Assembly (NCBI RefSeq): GCF_037963835.1 | Contig: NZ_CP150145.1 | Coordinates: 124,001-188,000, forward strand | DNA from: Paenibacillus sp. FSL H8-0332 | Lineage (GTDB): Bacteria > Bacillota > Bacilli > Paenibacillales > Paenibacillaceae | Direction: 5' to 3' | Length of the DNA: 64,000 nucleotides | Part shown: positions 9,379 to 17,710 of the stretch, piece after piece | Layout: each line of letters begins with the position of its first letter | Position numbering within the stretch: the first letter of the stretch is position 1 | Translations under genes and position numbers: made by a program | The notes under the pieces: generated by a model | Database searches by the model: none | Seen by the model: only the letters and a program-made list of their open reading frames with translations | Told to the model about the DNA's origin: nothing

Positions 9379-11703
9379 TTAATGCACTCCTGTCCGCGGT
9401 TCCTCCCGCTCATAGAAGCCGATGTCGTCCAGCATAATCTTGTCTTCTGTCCCTTGCAGATAAAAGGTGATACCCTTCAGACTGTCCGGATCAAGCTCAG
9501 GCTCTTCCTCAAGGAACAGCTCGAAGGGCAGCTTGTACGTCTGGTAGACGGCCTCCGAGAGGTTGCTGAATTTGCCGTCACTGATCCGCTCCTCCAGCCA
9601 TGGACTAAGCGTAAATTCCGTCTGCGGCAGCGGCAGAATGTCCATCACCTCGTCCAGAGGGATTCTTGCGGCGGTATCCTTGCTGTCGGTTAGCTCCACC
9701 TCCACATCCGGGGAGAGCTCAACCTCCGGCAGCGGCTTGGAATCTCCGTCCTCGTTAGGATCGGAATTATGGTTCGCCAGGGAGAAGGTCAGCCCCTCTA
9801 CGGCAGGGGATTCCGCAAGCGTCCGGGTCAGCGTGTCGCTGAGCCTAATGCTGTAAGCGGCCTCGGCATCCGCAGGCTCCTGATCCGGGCTTGCGCTGCG
9901 CTCCAGCAGAATACCATAAGAGGGCTTATTGTTCCGCTCGCGGTCCTTCGCGGCCTCTTCGCTCCATTGAAGCCCGGCAGTTGAGACGGTCCCGCCTTGG
10001 ACGGCACCTCTCTTGCGGTCTTCATCATAGTCAGCCACCGTAATATAGTTCCCGCTCTGGAAGCGGTTATAGTAGGCGGTATCCGGCAGCCACCGGGCGC
10101 CGCTACGGTAATCGCGGAACAATTGCCGGTATTCGGACTTTCCGTGCACCGTGGTCTCCAGGAAGGCAGAGACATAGATCTTGGCGATCTGCCGCTGCTG
10201 CTCCCCGTCCATGATCCGTGAGCGCTTCAGGAAGAGGCCGGTTGGCAGCGTCTGGTCGTATAGCCCCCAGTCCGTATTGAACTGGCTATGATTAGCGTCG
10301 GCAATATAGAGCGAGCTTTTGAAGCCAGGGGTATTGCCGGTGTAGGAAGCACGCATATATTGCCGGTCCCCGTAGAAATCATGCACATCGCCGTCACGGG
10401 CGCCCTGCAGGGTCAGGTAGCTCACATCGGTTAGACGGGCCTGCTTGCTGTCGATTATTTTATCCGTAGGGGCCAGGGCAATGACTGAAGTAATATGGAA
10501 CTGCTGAAGGGCGTCCAGAGCCGGATCACCGCTGAACCAGCGTGACGCATCCGCAGCCATCGCTACGGCCTGCCCGCCGCGGCTGTGGCCCAGCAGCGCA
10601 ACAGAGTCATAATCAACCTTCTGGTAAAAGGGGGTGCCAGGCTGCTCCGCGAAGCTGCCGATCTGCTGCAGATGCTTCAGAATCATCCAGGTCCGCGCCT
10701 TGAAGTCGTTGTCCGGAATACCCGACCAGGCCGAATAATTCAGGAAATTCTCATCCAGGGTGACCGCGATGAAGCCCCGGCTGGCCAGTAATTCACCAAG
10801 ATAGGCATAGCCGTCCTCGGAGAAGTCCTCCATCATATGATTTCCATGCACCATGAGCACCAGCGGATAAGGCCCGTCCCCATCCGGCATCCACACTCTG
10901 GCATTCAGCGGGAGGGAAGCGGGATCGAACCCCCAGAACAGGGTCCGCAGCACGGGCCAGGAAGAGATATACCCGGTAGCGTCTACGGAAGCGGAGGCTA
11001 GCAGGACATCCTTGCCATACGCCTTGCGCTGCAGATCCTTGCCGCTGCCATAGGTGAAGGTGTGGAACTCATAGACGCCCGGCTGGGTGGGATCGTCCGC
11101 CGTTACGGGAAGCACCTGTCCGTCCGCCGCCAGACTCTGAAGCGAGGGTGCAGATACCGGGCTGCTTCCCGTCCCATAGCCATAGGCCAGTGCGAAGGGG
11201 GAGAGGAAGAGTGCCGCTGCCAGCAGACCACCGGTGAGCATTCTCCGGGTCCGCAGAAGACCGGCCGCAAGTCCCCCTATCCCGCAGGCCAAGGCTGCGA
11301 TACAGGCGACAACGGCTGCAGCTCCAAGCTCCAGATCGGAAAAATACAGGATGAGTAGTACAGCCCCATAGGTGCTGAGCAAAGAGCCCGCGAACAGATG
11401 CGGACAGCGGAGTCCAGTTAGGGAGAGCAGCACAGCCAGCAGATTGCCGGCCAGCGCCATAACAAGCGTCCCCGCGCCGGCTGCCAGCATAATATCCGCT
11501 GCGCTTCCGAGTCCGGTAGGAATACCCATAATAACTATAGAAAAAGCCAGAATGCATAGAATCCAAGGACCGCTGAGCGCAGTCCTCCATAAGGTGGTAT
11601 CGTATCTGTACGTCTCCAGAATGCGTCTGCCCAGTTCTCTGAGTACGCGCCTGTGCAGCCGCGGTCCCTGCGGCGCGGGGCCATACTCCAAATCCATTCC
11701 CAT
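9379..11703 (-). CDS. Membrane-anchored alpha/beta hydrolase
   Basis: 774 residues. The N-terminal quarter has about five membrane helices (near 44-62, 70-94, 103-121, 126-148 and 155-175). A large extracytoplasmic or membrane-tethered alpha/beta-hydrolase domain follows. PYPLVLMVHGNHMMEDF gives the oxyanion region, GFIAVTLDENFLN follows, and the nucleophile elbow is GHSRGGQAVAM with Ser near 372. A roughly 200-residue tail rich in Asp/Glu ends the protein. The hydrolase core resembles polyester- or lipid-hydrolysing DLH/PAF-acetylhydrolase-like proteins, but the substrate is unknown. Start ATG with AGGGGGA upstream. Monocistronic, divergent from the sulfate operon. The combination of a multi-helix anchor and a hydrolase is the notable part. 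Confidence 0.8.
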   Translation of the reverse strand: MGMDLEYGPAPQGPRLHRRVLRELGRRILETYRYDTTLWRTALSGPWILCILAFSIVIMGIPTGLGSAADIMLAAGAGTLVMALAGNLLAVLLSLTGLRCPHLFAGSLLSTYGAVLLILYFSDLELGAAAVVACIAALACGIGGLAAGLLRTRRMLTGGLLAAALFLSPFALAYGYGTGSSPVSAPSLQSLAADGQVLPVTADDPTQPGVYEFHTFTYGSGKDLQRKAYGKDVLLASASVDATGYISSWPVLRTLFWGFDPASLPLNARVWMPDGDGPYPLVLMVHGNHMMEDFSEDGYAYLGELLASRGFIAVTLDENFLNYSAWSGIPDNDFKARTWMILKHLQQIGSFAEQPGTPFYQKVDYDSVALLGHSRGGQAVAMAADASRWFSGDPALDALQQFHITSVIALAPTDKIIDSKQARLTDVSYLTLQGARDGDVHDFYGDRQYMRASYTGNTPGFKSSLYIADANHSQFNTDWGLYDQTLPTGLFLKRSRIMDGEQQRQIAKIYVSAFLETTVHGKSEYRQLFRDYRSGARWLPDTAYYNRFQSGNYITVADYDEDRKRGAVQGGTVSTAGLQWSEEAAKDRERNNKPSYGILLERSASPDQEPADAEAAYSIRLSDTLTRTLAESPAVEGLTFSLANHNSDPNEDGDSKPLPEVELSPDVEVELTDSKDTAARIPLDEVMDILPLPQTEFTLSPWLEERISDGKFSNLSEAVYQTYKLPFELFLEEEPELDPDSLKGITFYLQGTEDKIMLDDIGFYEREEPRTGVH

Positions 11704-11837
11704 GATTATTTCCCCCTATAAGATGTAGCAATGATATTACTTTGGGGCAACAATAACAAGTGGGTCTTACAGGAACTGGAGCCGCTCCCTGCTCCGGTCC
11801 CATCGATTGTAGTCTTTCATCCAAAGTGAAAAAAGGT

Positions 11838-11866
11838 TTGACAGCGCGGGAAGCGTTCAGTATTAT
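11838..11866 (+). promoter_or_regulatory. Sigma-A promoter of the sulfate uptake operon
   Basis: TTGACA (11838-11843) and TATTAT (11861-11866) with an ideal 17-bp spacer. Transcription should start near 11873, leaving a roughly 170-nt leader before sbp. Confidence 0.75.
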
Positions 11867-11875
11867 AGCTGTATA

Positions 11876-11896
11876 ACCTACTAAATGGGTAGGAAT
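11876..11896 (+). promoter_or_regulatory. Putative repressor operator at the sulfate operon start site
   Basis: An imperfect dyad around CCTAC(taaatgg)GTAGG, flanked by A/T, directly after the predicted start. Its position and A/T-rich setting suggest a sulfur-responsive Rrf2-type repressor such as CymR, but I cannot confirm the consensus. Confidence 0.35.
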
Positions 11897-12041
11897 AATA
11901 GAATAAGTTCTTACCGTACAGACGGAGGAACGCCTGCTTCAGGCTCGCAGATACGTGTCTACAAGACCGGTTTGACTTGCCGCAAGCGGGCTTTCCTGCG
12001 TCTATTGCTTGTTACAAGACTATTATGGGGAGTGGGCTAAG

Positions 12042-13163
12042 ATGACAAAAGGGATCAAGAAGGGGCTTCTCGCCGGGTTTGCATTGATATTGACGGCAGG
12101 GCTTACGGCTTGCGGGAACAGTAATACAGGGAACAGTGCGGGTGCAGGAACAGCGGCCCCGGCAGCAACAGAAGCGGCTGCGAATACGCCAGCTGCACCG
12201 GAATCCACCCAGACACAGTCCAAAGATCCTGTAGAGCTGCTGAATGTATCCTATGATCCAACGCGTGAGCTGTATGCGAACTACAACAAGGCCTTCGCCG
12301 CCTACTGGGAGCAGGAGACCGGACAGAAGGTAACAGTTAAGCAATCACATGGCGGATCGGGCAAGCAGAGCCGGGCCGTGCTGGACGGCCTGGAGGCAGA
12401 TGTCGTTACACTGGCGCTCGGGTATGACATTGATGCGCTTCAGGAAGCTGGGCTGATCGGCGCGGACTGGCAGAGTAAATATGAGCATAACAGCTCCCCG
12501 TATACCTCCACCATCGTGTTCCTCGTCCGCAAAGGCAACCCGAAAGGCATCAAGGACTGGCCGGATCTGCTGAAGGAGGGCGTAGAGGTCATCACCCCTA
12601 ACCCCAAGACCTCCGGAGGTGCCCGCTGGAACTATCTAGCTGCCTGGGGCTATGCGCTGGACCACAACAATAATGATGAAGCCAAGGCTCAGGAATTCGT
12701 GCAAAAGCTGTTCAAAAATGTACCGGTCCTTGACACTGGCGCTCGCGGGTCCACCACTACCTTCGTGGAACGCGGCATCGGAGATGTGCTGATCGCTTGG
12801 GAGAATGAGGCGTATCTGTCCATCAAGGAGCTGGGTCCGGACAAATTCGAGATTGTGAATCCGTCAGAGAGTATTCTGGCTGAGCCGCCGGTTGCGGTGG
12901 TGGATAAGGTGGTCGATAAAAGGGGAACCCGTGAGGTAGCAGATGCCTACCTGAAATATCTCTACACCGAGGAAGGCCAGAAGATTGCTGCCGAGAACTA
13001 TTACCGTCCGACACTGGATAGCGTGAAAGCCGGGTTCAAGGATCAATTCCCGGAGATCAAGCTGTTCACCCTGGCGGATAAATTCGGAACCTGGAAGGAG
13101 ACCCAGGCGAAGCACTTCAATGACGGCGGGATTTTCGACAAAATCTACGTGCCGGGCAGCTGA
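12042..13163 (+). CDS. Sulfate ABC transporter substrate-binding lipoprotein
   Basis: Captures sulfate (possibly thiosulfate) outside the membrane for a CysTW permease. The signal peptide [20 protein letters not shown] ends in the lipobox LTAC (lipid-attached Cys24). The mature protein carries the family signature [20 protein letters not shown] and later [10 protein letters not shown]. About 373 residues. Start: ATG at 12042, 9 nt after GGGGAG; an upstream in-frame TTG at 12009 would put charged residues before the signal peptide and is unlikely. First gene of the unit with cysT and cysW downstream. Promoter at 11838-11866 and a structured leader. Confidence 0.93.
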   Translation: MTKGIKKGLLAGFALILTAGLTACGNSNTGNSAGAGTAAPAATEAAANTPAAPESTQTQSKDPVELLNVSYDPTRELYANYNKAFAAYWEQETGQKVTVKQSHGGSGKQSRAVLDGLEADVVTLALGYDIDALQEAGLIGADWQSKYEHNSSPYTSTIVFLVRKGNPKGIKDWPDLLKEGVEVITPNPKTSGGARWNYLAAWGYALDHNNNDEAKAQEFVQKLFKNVPVLDTGARGSTTTFVERGIGDVLIAWENEAYLSIKELGPDKFEIVNPSESILAEPPVAVVDKVVDKRGTREVADAYLKYLYTEEGQKIAAENYYRPTLDSVKAGFKDQFPEIKLFTLADKFGTWKETQAKHFNDGGIFDKIYVPGS

Positions 13164-13263
13164 CCGTAAGATGCGGAACGGAGCTGCCCGGAACAGGTAA
13201 GGTGAATCTATGCAGGGCGGGTCCCGTCAAGGCTGATCGGCCACACGCCGAAGGCAGGAAAGG

Positions 13264-14127
13264 ATGAATGGGCACATGAATGTCACGACCAAAGCTGCTG
13301 CAAGGACGGTGTCACGGCGCAAGCTGCTGCCGGGGTTCGGGATTACGATGGGGTTCAGCGTACTCTATCTGAGTCTTGTTGTCCTGCTGCCGCTGTCCGC
13401 GCTGCTCTTCAATTCAACGGGGCTGAGCTGGGCCAAGTTCTGGGATGTGGCTACGGATGCGCGCGTCCTGGCCTCCTACCGTGTCAGTCTGAGTACGGCG
13501 GGCGCTGCGGCCCTGATCAATGTTGTTCTGGGACTGCTGCTGGCCTGGGTGCTGGTGCGGTATGAATTCCCCGGTAAAAGAATCTTCGACGCCCTGATCG
13601 ACCTGCCGTTCGCGCTCCCTACAGCCGTGGCGGGCGTATCGCTGACCGCCCTCTATTCCCAGAACGGCTGGATCGGCTCCCTGCTGACGCCGCTGGGCTT
13701 CAAGGTAGCCTTCACGCCGCTGGGCATCACGCTGGCGCTGATGTTCATCGGCATTCCTTTTGTCGTCCGCACGGTGCAGCCGGTGCTGGAGGATCTGGAC
13801 AGGGATATGGAGGAAGCCGCTGCTACGCTGGGGGCAGGCCGCAGGCGTACCTTCCTGCGGATTGTCCTGCCGGAGCTGTTGCCTCCGCTGCTTACGGGCT
13901 TCGCCCTGGCGTTCGCCCGGGGCATTGGCGAGTACGGCTCTGTCGTGTTCATCTCCGGCAATATGCCAATGCGCACAGAGATCGCCCCGCTGCTGATCAT
14001 GTCCAAGCTGGAGCAGTTCGATTACGCCGGAGCGACCGCCGTGGCCCTGATTCTGCTGTTGCTTTCCTTCCTGATGCTGCTGGTTATCAACAGCCTTCAG
14101 CATTGGGCGCGGAGGAGCTCGCGATAA
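13264..14127 (+). CDS. cysT: Sulfate ABC transporter permease CysT
   Basis: Integral membrane subunit of the sulfate importer: six predicted helices in 287 residues. The EAA cytoplasmic loop (DMEEAAATLGAGRRRTFLRIVLPELLP) docks the ATPase. IDLPFALPTAVAGVSL and the C-terminal ARGIGEYGSVVFISGNMP match CysT/CysU. Several in-frame ATGs (13264, 13276) lie close together; the exact start is uncertain. It sits 100 nt after the binding-protein gene and 177 nt before cysW. Confidence 0.93.
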   Translation: MNGHMNVTTKAAARTVSRRKLLPGFGITMGFSVLYLSLVVLLPLSALLFNSTGLSWAKFWDVATDARVLASYRVSLSTAGAAALINVVLGLLLAWVLVRYEFPGKRIFDALIDLPFALPTAVAGVSLTALYSQNGWIGSLLTPLGFKVAFTPLGITLALMFIGIPFVVRTVQPVLEDLDRDMEEAAATLGAGRRRTFLRIVLPELLPPLLTGFALAFARGIGEYGSVVFISGNMPMRTEIAPLLIMSKLEQFDYAGATAVALILLLLSFLMLLVINSLQHWARRSSR

Positions 14128-14141
14128 GGGAGAACGGGTAT

Positions 14142-14289
14142 ATGCTTCATAAAACTTAAGTGAATGCTTCCGAAGTGAGTTTTGCACGAAGCAGATTCAG
14201 GAAGCCTATGCTAACAAAACTTAAGCGTATGCTTCCGAAGCGAGTTTTATTGCGATGTGTAGTCATGAAGTAGATGCTTCATAAAACTT
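14142..14289 (+). repeat. Paired 33-nt hairpin repeat in the cysT-cysW gap
   Basis: Two direct copies (14151-14183 and 14216-14248) differ at 3 of 33 positions. Each starts AAAACTTAAG, has GCTTCCGAAG in the middle and ends GAGTTTT, so it can fold on itself. The block is framed by a second direct repeat, ATGCTTCATAAAACTT (14142-14157 and 14274-14289). It lies inside an operon, so it would be in the mRNA. Confidence 0.8.
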
Positions 14290-14304
14290 TTAGGAGGAAT
14301 AAAT

Positions 14305-15168
14305 ATGGCCGGTACGGTTCCCCTGCGTGTCCCTGGGCCGAGAACAGGCGCGTCATCGCCCTCTACGACAGAGTCACAAGCGGTGAAATGGGTGCTCATC
14401 TCCTTGGCCGGCCTGGTCCTGCTCTGGCTGATTGCGCTGCCGCTGATCATTGTGCTGGTGGAGTCGCTGAAGCGGGGGCTGGATGTCTACTGGGCCGCAT
14501 TGACCGACCCGGATGCCGCCTCGGCGCTGAAGCTGACGCTGCTGGTCGCCGCGATTACGGTTCCGCTGAATACGGTCTTTGGCGTCATGGCGGCGTGGGC
14601 GGTGACCAAGTTCCGTTTTCGCGGCAAAGGCTTTCTGATCACGCTGATCGATCTGCCTTTTGCCGTATCACCGGTGATTGGCGGGCTGATCTTCATTCTG
14701 GTGTTCGGCTCGCACGGCTGGTTCGGCCCCTGGTTAAGCGACCATGATATCAAAATCGTCTTCGCCCTGCCGGGCATCGTGCTGGCTACGCTGTTTATCA
14801 CGTTCCCGTTCGTGGCCCGCGAGCTGATCCCGCTGATGGAGGAGCAGGGCACGCAGGAGGAGGAGGCTGCCATTACACTCGGGGCGCACGGCTGGCAGAT
14901 CTTCTGGCGCGTGACGCTGCCGAATATCAAGTGGGGCCTGCTGTATGGCATTATTCTCTGTAATGCACGGGCCATGGGCGAGTTCGGCGCCGTCTCGGTG
15001 GTGTCCGGGCATATTCGCGGCGAGACGAATACTTTGCCGCTGCATGTCGAAATTTTGTACAACGAATATCAGTTTTCGGCATCCTTCGCGGTGGCTTCTT
15101 TGCTGCTTCTGCTGGCCCTCGTGACGATGATTGTGAAAGGCTTGCTTGTACGCAAAAATGCGCATTGA
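14305..15168 (+). CDS. cysW: Sulfate ABC transporter permease CysW
   Basis: Second permease subunit of the sulfate importer, 287 residues with six helices. The EAA-type loop ([28 protein letters not shown]) contacts the ATPase. [35 protein letters not shown] is the CysW hallmark. Excellent Shine-Dalgarno AGGAGG (14292-14297). Although the usual gene order continues with cysA, no ATPase gene follows; a short YezD-like gene does. The ATPase must come from elsewhere in the genome. Confidence 0.94.
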   Translation: MAGTVPLRVPGPRTGASSPSTTESQAVKWVLISLAGLVLLWLIALPLIIVLVESLKRGLDVYWAALTDPDAASALKLTLLVAAITVPLNTVFGVMAAWAVTKFRFRGKGFLITLIDLPFAVSPVIGGLIFILVFGSHGWFGPWLSDHDIKIVFALPGIVLATLFITFPFVARELIPLMEEQGTQEEEAAITLGAHGWQIFWRVTLPNIKWGLLYGIILCNARAMGEFGAVSVVSGHIRGETNTLPLHVEILYNEYQFSASFAVASLLLLLALVTMIVKGLLVRKNAH

Positions 15169-15193
15169 CAGCTATTGGGTGCCGTGCTAAGTT
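15165..15193 (+). promoter_or_regulatory. Possible internal promoter overlapping the cysW stop
   Basis: TTGACA (15165-15170), which contains the cysW TGA, and TAAGTT (15188-15193) with a 17-bp spacer. It could drive the YezD-like gene on its own. Confidence 0.4.
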
Positions 15194-15268
15194 AATTCAT
15201 AGTATACAAGGTGGTAATTACGGAATTTAGTGGAGTTACTTCCCTAACCGGGAAAGGGAGGCTTGCGA

Positions 15269-15484
15269 ATGGCTAAACCACTGAAGGTGGATGAGGTATG
15301 GCTTGCACGGATCACGGAACTGCTCGACGATATGGAATTCGGCTCTTTGCACATCGTGGTGCATGAAGGCCAAATCGTACAGATGGAGCGCACGGAGCGC
15401 AAACGTTTCGAGAACAGCACAGCAAATACACGTGGTAGTGGAGAGACCGGAAGCCGGCGGACCGATACCCGTATTGGGGGATGA
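15269..15484 (+). CDS. Small YezD-like protein (DUF2292)
   Basis: 71 residues. The core VDEVWLARITELLDDMEFGSLHIVVHEGQIVQMERTERKRF matches the YezD/DUF2292 family: a helix then two beta strands. Family members often sit beside sulfur assimilation genes; the function is not known. ATG at 15269 with GGGAAAGGGAGG 7 nt upstream. It is the last gene of the sulfate operon, ending at the strong terminator at 15489. The C-terminal 25 residues are polar and low-complexity. Context suggests a role in sulfur metabolism. Confidence 0.75.
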   Translation: MAKPLKVDEVWLARITELLDDMEFGSLHIVVHEGQIVQMERTERKRFENSTANTRGSGETGSRRTDTRIGG

Positions 15485-15488
15485 GGAT

Positions 15489-15538
15489 AATCCAAAAAGA
15501 CCTTCGATTGGGAAACCAATGGAAGGTCTTTTTGGATT
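15489..15538. terminator. Strong bidirectional terminator after the sulfate operon
   Basis: A long hairpin: AATCCAAAAAGACCTTC pairs with GAAGGTCTTTTTGGATT, with an inner ATTGG/CCAAT stem and a GAAA loop. It serves the convergent gene at 15544 as well. Confidence 0.9.
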
Positions 15539-15543
15539 GACTG

Positions 15544-15852
15544 TCAGTAACGTGGATTGCGCCGTGATCCGCTCAGCCCTTCTACGAGCAGAATAATAGC
15601 GGTAATTGCATGCATAATCCAGCCGACAAAAGGAATCAAGGCAACCACCGAGGTGACCACGCCCACTGCATTCCCGATGATCGGACCGCGCTCTCTCAGC
15701 AGAATGATTATGGCTACAGCATGCAGCAGAAAAGCGATTCCTAGCGGAGCCCAGGCATTTGCCACGACAAAGCTTCCCCCGATAATCGGCAGCGCCAGAA
15801 AAGCCTCATAAGCGAAAGTTCCCCATTTGAATAGTTTCCCTGTAGGAGACAT
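15544..15852 (-). CDS. Small four-helix membrane protein, unknown function
   Basis: About 102 residues from the ATG at 15852 (MSPTGKLFKWG...). An upstream in-frame start at 15900 is possible, but GGAAGGTTGGTGAAG lies between them and fits 15852. Hydrophobic segments AYEAFLALPIIGGSFVVA, APLGIAFLLHAVAIIILL, GNAVGVVTSVVALIPFVGW and HAITAIILLVEGL suggest four helices; the C-terminus is basic. I do not recognise a characterised family. Single gene. Confidence 0.65.
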   Translation of the reverse strand: MSPTGKLFKWGTFAYEAFLALPIIGGSFVVANAWAPLGIAFLLHAVAIIILLRERGPIIGNAVGVVTSVVALIPFVGWIMHAITAIILLVEGLSGSRRNPRY

Positions 15853-16079
15853 AATTACTTCACCAACCTTCCAAAATAATAGTGTTGTTTGTCTATCCAC
15901 AGTTTACCCAAGGACACGGGGTAAGAATAACCTGCCCGCCCTCAGAGAGCAAGTGCTGTGTTTTGAGTTATTGTACGCCGGAGGAGGCGGGGCGTTTCAA
16001 TTTTGAACAAATACATATATATTGGTATCAGTATGGCAGCGGGATCTGCTTGCAGATTGCAGGATATTGGAGGAGAATT

Positions 16080-16493
16080 ATGACAAATTCAGCACAGCCG
16101 GAGATCCGGCAGGAGCTGCCCTCAGTTGAGGATTATCTGGCGCTGCGGCAGGAAGCCGGGCTTAGTCCGATGAGCATAGAGGGAGCGTCCGCCGGACTGC
16201 CTAACTCCGCTTTTGCGGTGTCGGTGTATGTGGGGGAGCTGCTGGTGGGAATGGGCAGGGTAATTGGGGACGGGGGATGTTTTTTTCAAGTGAAGGATAT
16301 AGCAGTGAAGCCTTCCTTCCAGGGACGGGGTCTCGGAAAAACCATCATGGGGGAAATCCGCACATTCCTGGACAGTGTGCCGGAGAAGGCATATATCAGT
16401 CTCATTGCTGACGGGGAAGCGGCCAAGCTGTATGCCAAATACGGGTTCGCGCCGGTAATGCCTGCTTCACAGGGAATGTTCCTGCGGCGATAA
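16080..16493 (+). CDS. GNAT family N-acetyltransferase
   Basis: 137 residues. Acetyl-CoA-binding motif A is DIAVKPSFQGRGLGKTIMGEI (residues about 75-95), preceded by strands VSVYVGELLVGMGRVIGDGGCFFQVK. AAKLYAKYGFAPVMPASQGMFLRR closes the fold. The Shine-Dalgarno GGAGGAG sits 4 nt from the ATG at 16080; the reading frame is open further upstream but that part has no fitting start. The acceptor substrate is unknown. Confidence 0.87.
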   Translation: MTNSAQPEIRQELPSVEDYLALRQEAGLSPMSIEGASAGLPNSAFAVSVYVGELLVGMGRVIGDGGCFFQVKDIAVKPSFQGRGLGKTIMGEIRTFLDSVPEKAYISLIADGEAAKLYAKYGFAPVMPASQGMFLRR

Positions 16494-16553
16494 ATAGTGT
16501 GAACTCGTGTAATGATAAGGGATAGCAGATTAGGAAAGTGAGGCAGCGGGAGA

Positions 16554-17186
16554 ATGGATATTGTAGTGTTTGGAGCATCGGGCAGGGTTGGAAGTGCCAT
16601 CGTACAGGAAGCGTTAAAAAGAAAACATGAGGTCACGGCTGCGGTACGCAGACCAGAAGCCTTCGGCCTCCAGCATGAGCGGCTGCAGGTGGTGGCTGCT
16701 GATCTGCTGGACCCGGCCTCGGTAACGGCAGCCGTGCGCGGGCATGAAGAGGTAATCAGTGCGTTCGGTCCGGCGGCGGGGCATGAGAATGATCTGCTGC
16801 GGGTGGCGGATTCACTGCTGGAGGGAATGCGGGCAGCTGGGCTTGAGCGTCTGATCATTGTCGGCGGAGCAGGCAGCCTCAAAACAGAATCGGGAGAATG
16901 GCTGATGGACACCGCCGGATTCCCCGAGGACTACCGCGCGCTGGCTTCGGCTCATGCTAATGCCTATGAGATCTATAGAGGATCAGAGCTGGATTATACG
17001 TATCTTAGTCCGCCTGCTGCTCTGGTAGACGGGCGCCGCACCGGCCAGTTCCGTATCGGCCTCGACCGGCTTATTGTAGATGAAGACGGCCGGAGCGGCA
17101 TCAGCATCCAGGACTTCGCTGTGGCGGTCATCGATGAGCTGGAGGAAGGCAATTTCAGCAGGGCCAGGTTTACTGTAGGATATTGA
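16554..17186 (+). CDS. NAD(P)H-binding oxidoreductase (atypical SDR, NmrA/YwnB-like)
   Basis: 210 residues with the N-terminal nucleotide-binding motif MDIVVFGASGRVGSAIVQEAL, then VTAAVRRPEAF (NADP-type Arg). VVAADLLDPASVTAAVRGHEEVISAFG and RLIIVGGAGSL complete the Rossmann fold. The catalytic YxxxK of classical SDRs is absent. It resembles the YwnB-like atypical SDRs that bind NAD(P)H; the substrate is unknown. It starts 60 nt after the GNAT gene and may be co-transcribed. Confidence 0.87.
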   Translation: MDIVVFGASGRVGSAIVQEALKRKHEVTAAVRRPEAFGLQHERLQVVAADLLDPASVTAAVRGHEEVISAFGPAAGHENDLLRVADSLLEGMRAAGLERLIIVGGAGSLKTESGEWLMDTAGFPEDYRALASAHANAYEIYRGSELDYTYLSPPAALVDGRRTGQFRIGLDRLIVDEDGRSGISIQDFAVAVIDELEEGNFSRARFTVGY

Positions 17187-17271
17187 TTTTACTGTAGGGT
17201 ATTGATGGGAGTGTACGCGGAGGCGGAAGGTGAAAAGGCAGCGGTAGAGTCAGCGGCAGGTTTAATCGCAC

Positions 17272-17400
17272 TCTGTACAACTAAAACGCCTGATTTTACA
17301 AGGATTATCCGTTTAGTTGTAGTCTGTACATTTAAAACTCCCTCAGTGCCGGGATTCTCCCCAATCGGGCAGATTTAGTTGTACAAACTACAACTAGAAG
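17272..17400. repeat. Short interspersed repeat cluster, period about 51-54 nt
   Basis: Related elements: TCTGTACAACTAAAAC at 17272; GTTTAGTTGTAGTCTGTACA ending at 17330; GATTTAGTTGTACAAAC near 17372. The GTACA cores lie at 17276, 17327 and 17381, so the steps are 51 and 54 nt. Elements occur in both orientations. Confidence 0.6.
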
Positions 17401-17568
17401 AGGAAGGCTGTGCTTTTGAGTGTTTGTAGGTGTATGGAATACAACTATGGATGCAAGTATGCTTACTTTAAATTATATTTACCTATTTACTTATCTGGTC
17501 CTCAGGACTGAATAGTTGGAATCATTACAAGCAGGTAGTTGTGAATCCTTATCTATCTAACATAGAGG

Positions 17569-17594
17569 TCCTCTTCGTAGCGGGAGGACTTTTT
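17569..17594 (+). terminator. Terminator-like hairpin upstream of the NAD(P)HX repair gene
   Basis: GTCCTC (17569-17574) pairs with GAGGAC (17584-17589), followed by TTTTTT. It lies about 120 nt before the next gene, so it may end a short leader transcript. Confidence 0.5.
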
Positions 17595-17710
17595 GCTGTA
17601 TAGGCCGATCCTTACTCGTTACTCGTTGGCCGCCATGAGCTACCTGGGGCATTTGTTTGCTGAAACGGGACTTAGTACAATCGAAGCAACTATAAAGGAG
17701 GTCTGGACCA

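Larger units (their letters stand above)
17187..17710. other. Intergenic gap with short repeats and a terminator-like hairpin
   Basis: No gene is supported in this stretch. It holds a repeat cluster (17272-17400), an A/T-rich segment around 17460-17500 that could contain the nnr promoter, and a hairpin at 17569-17594. Confidence 0.6.
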
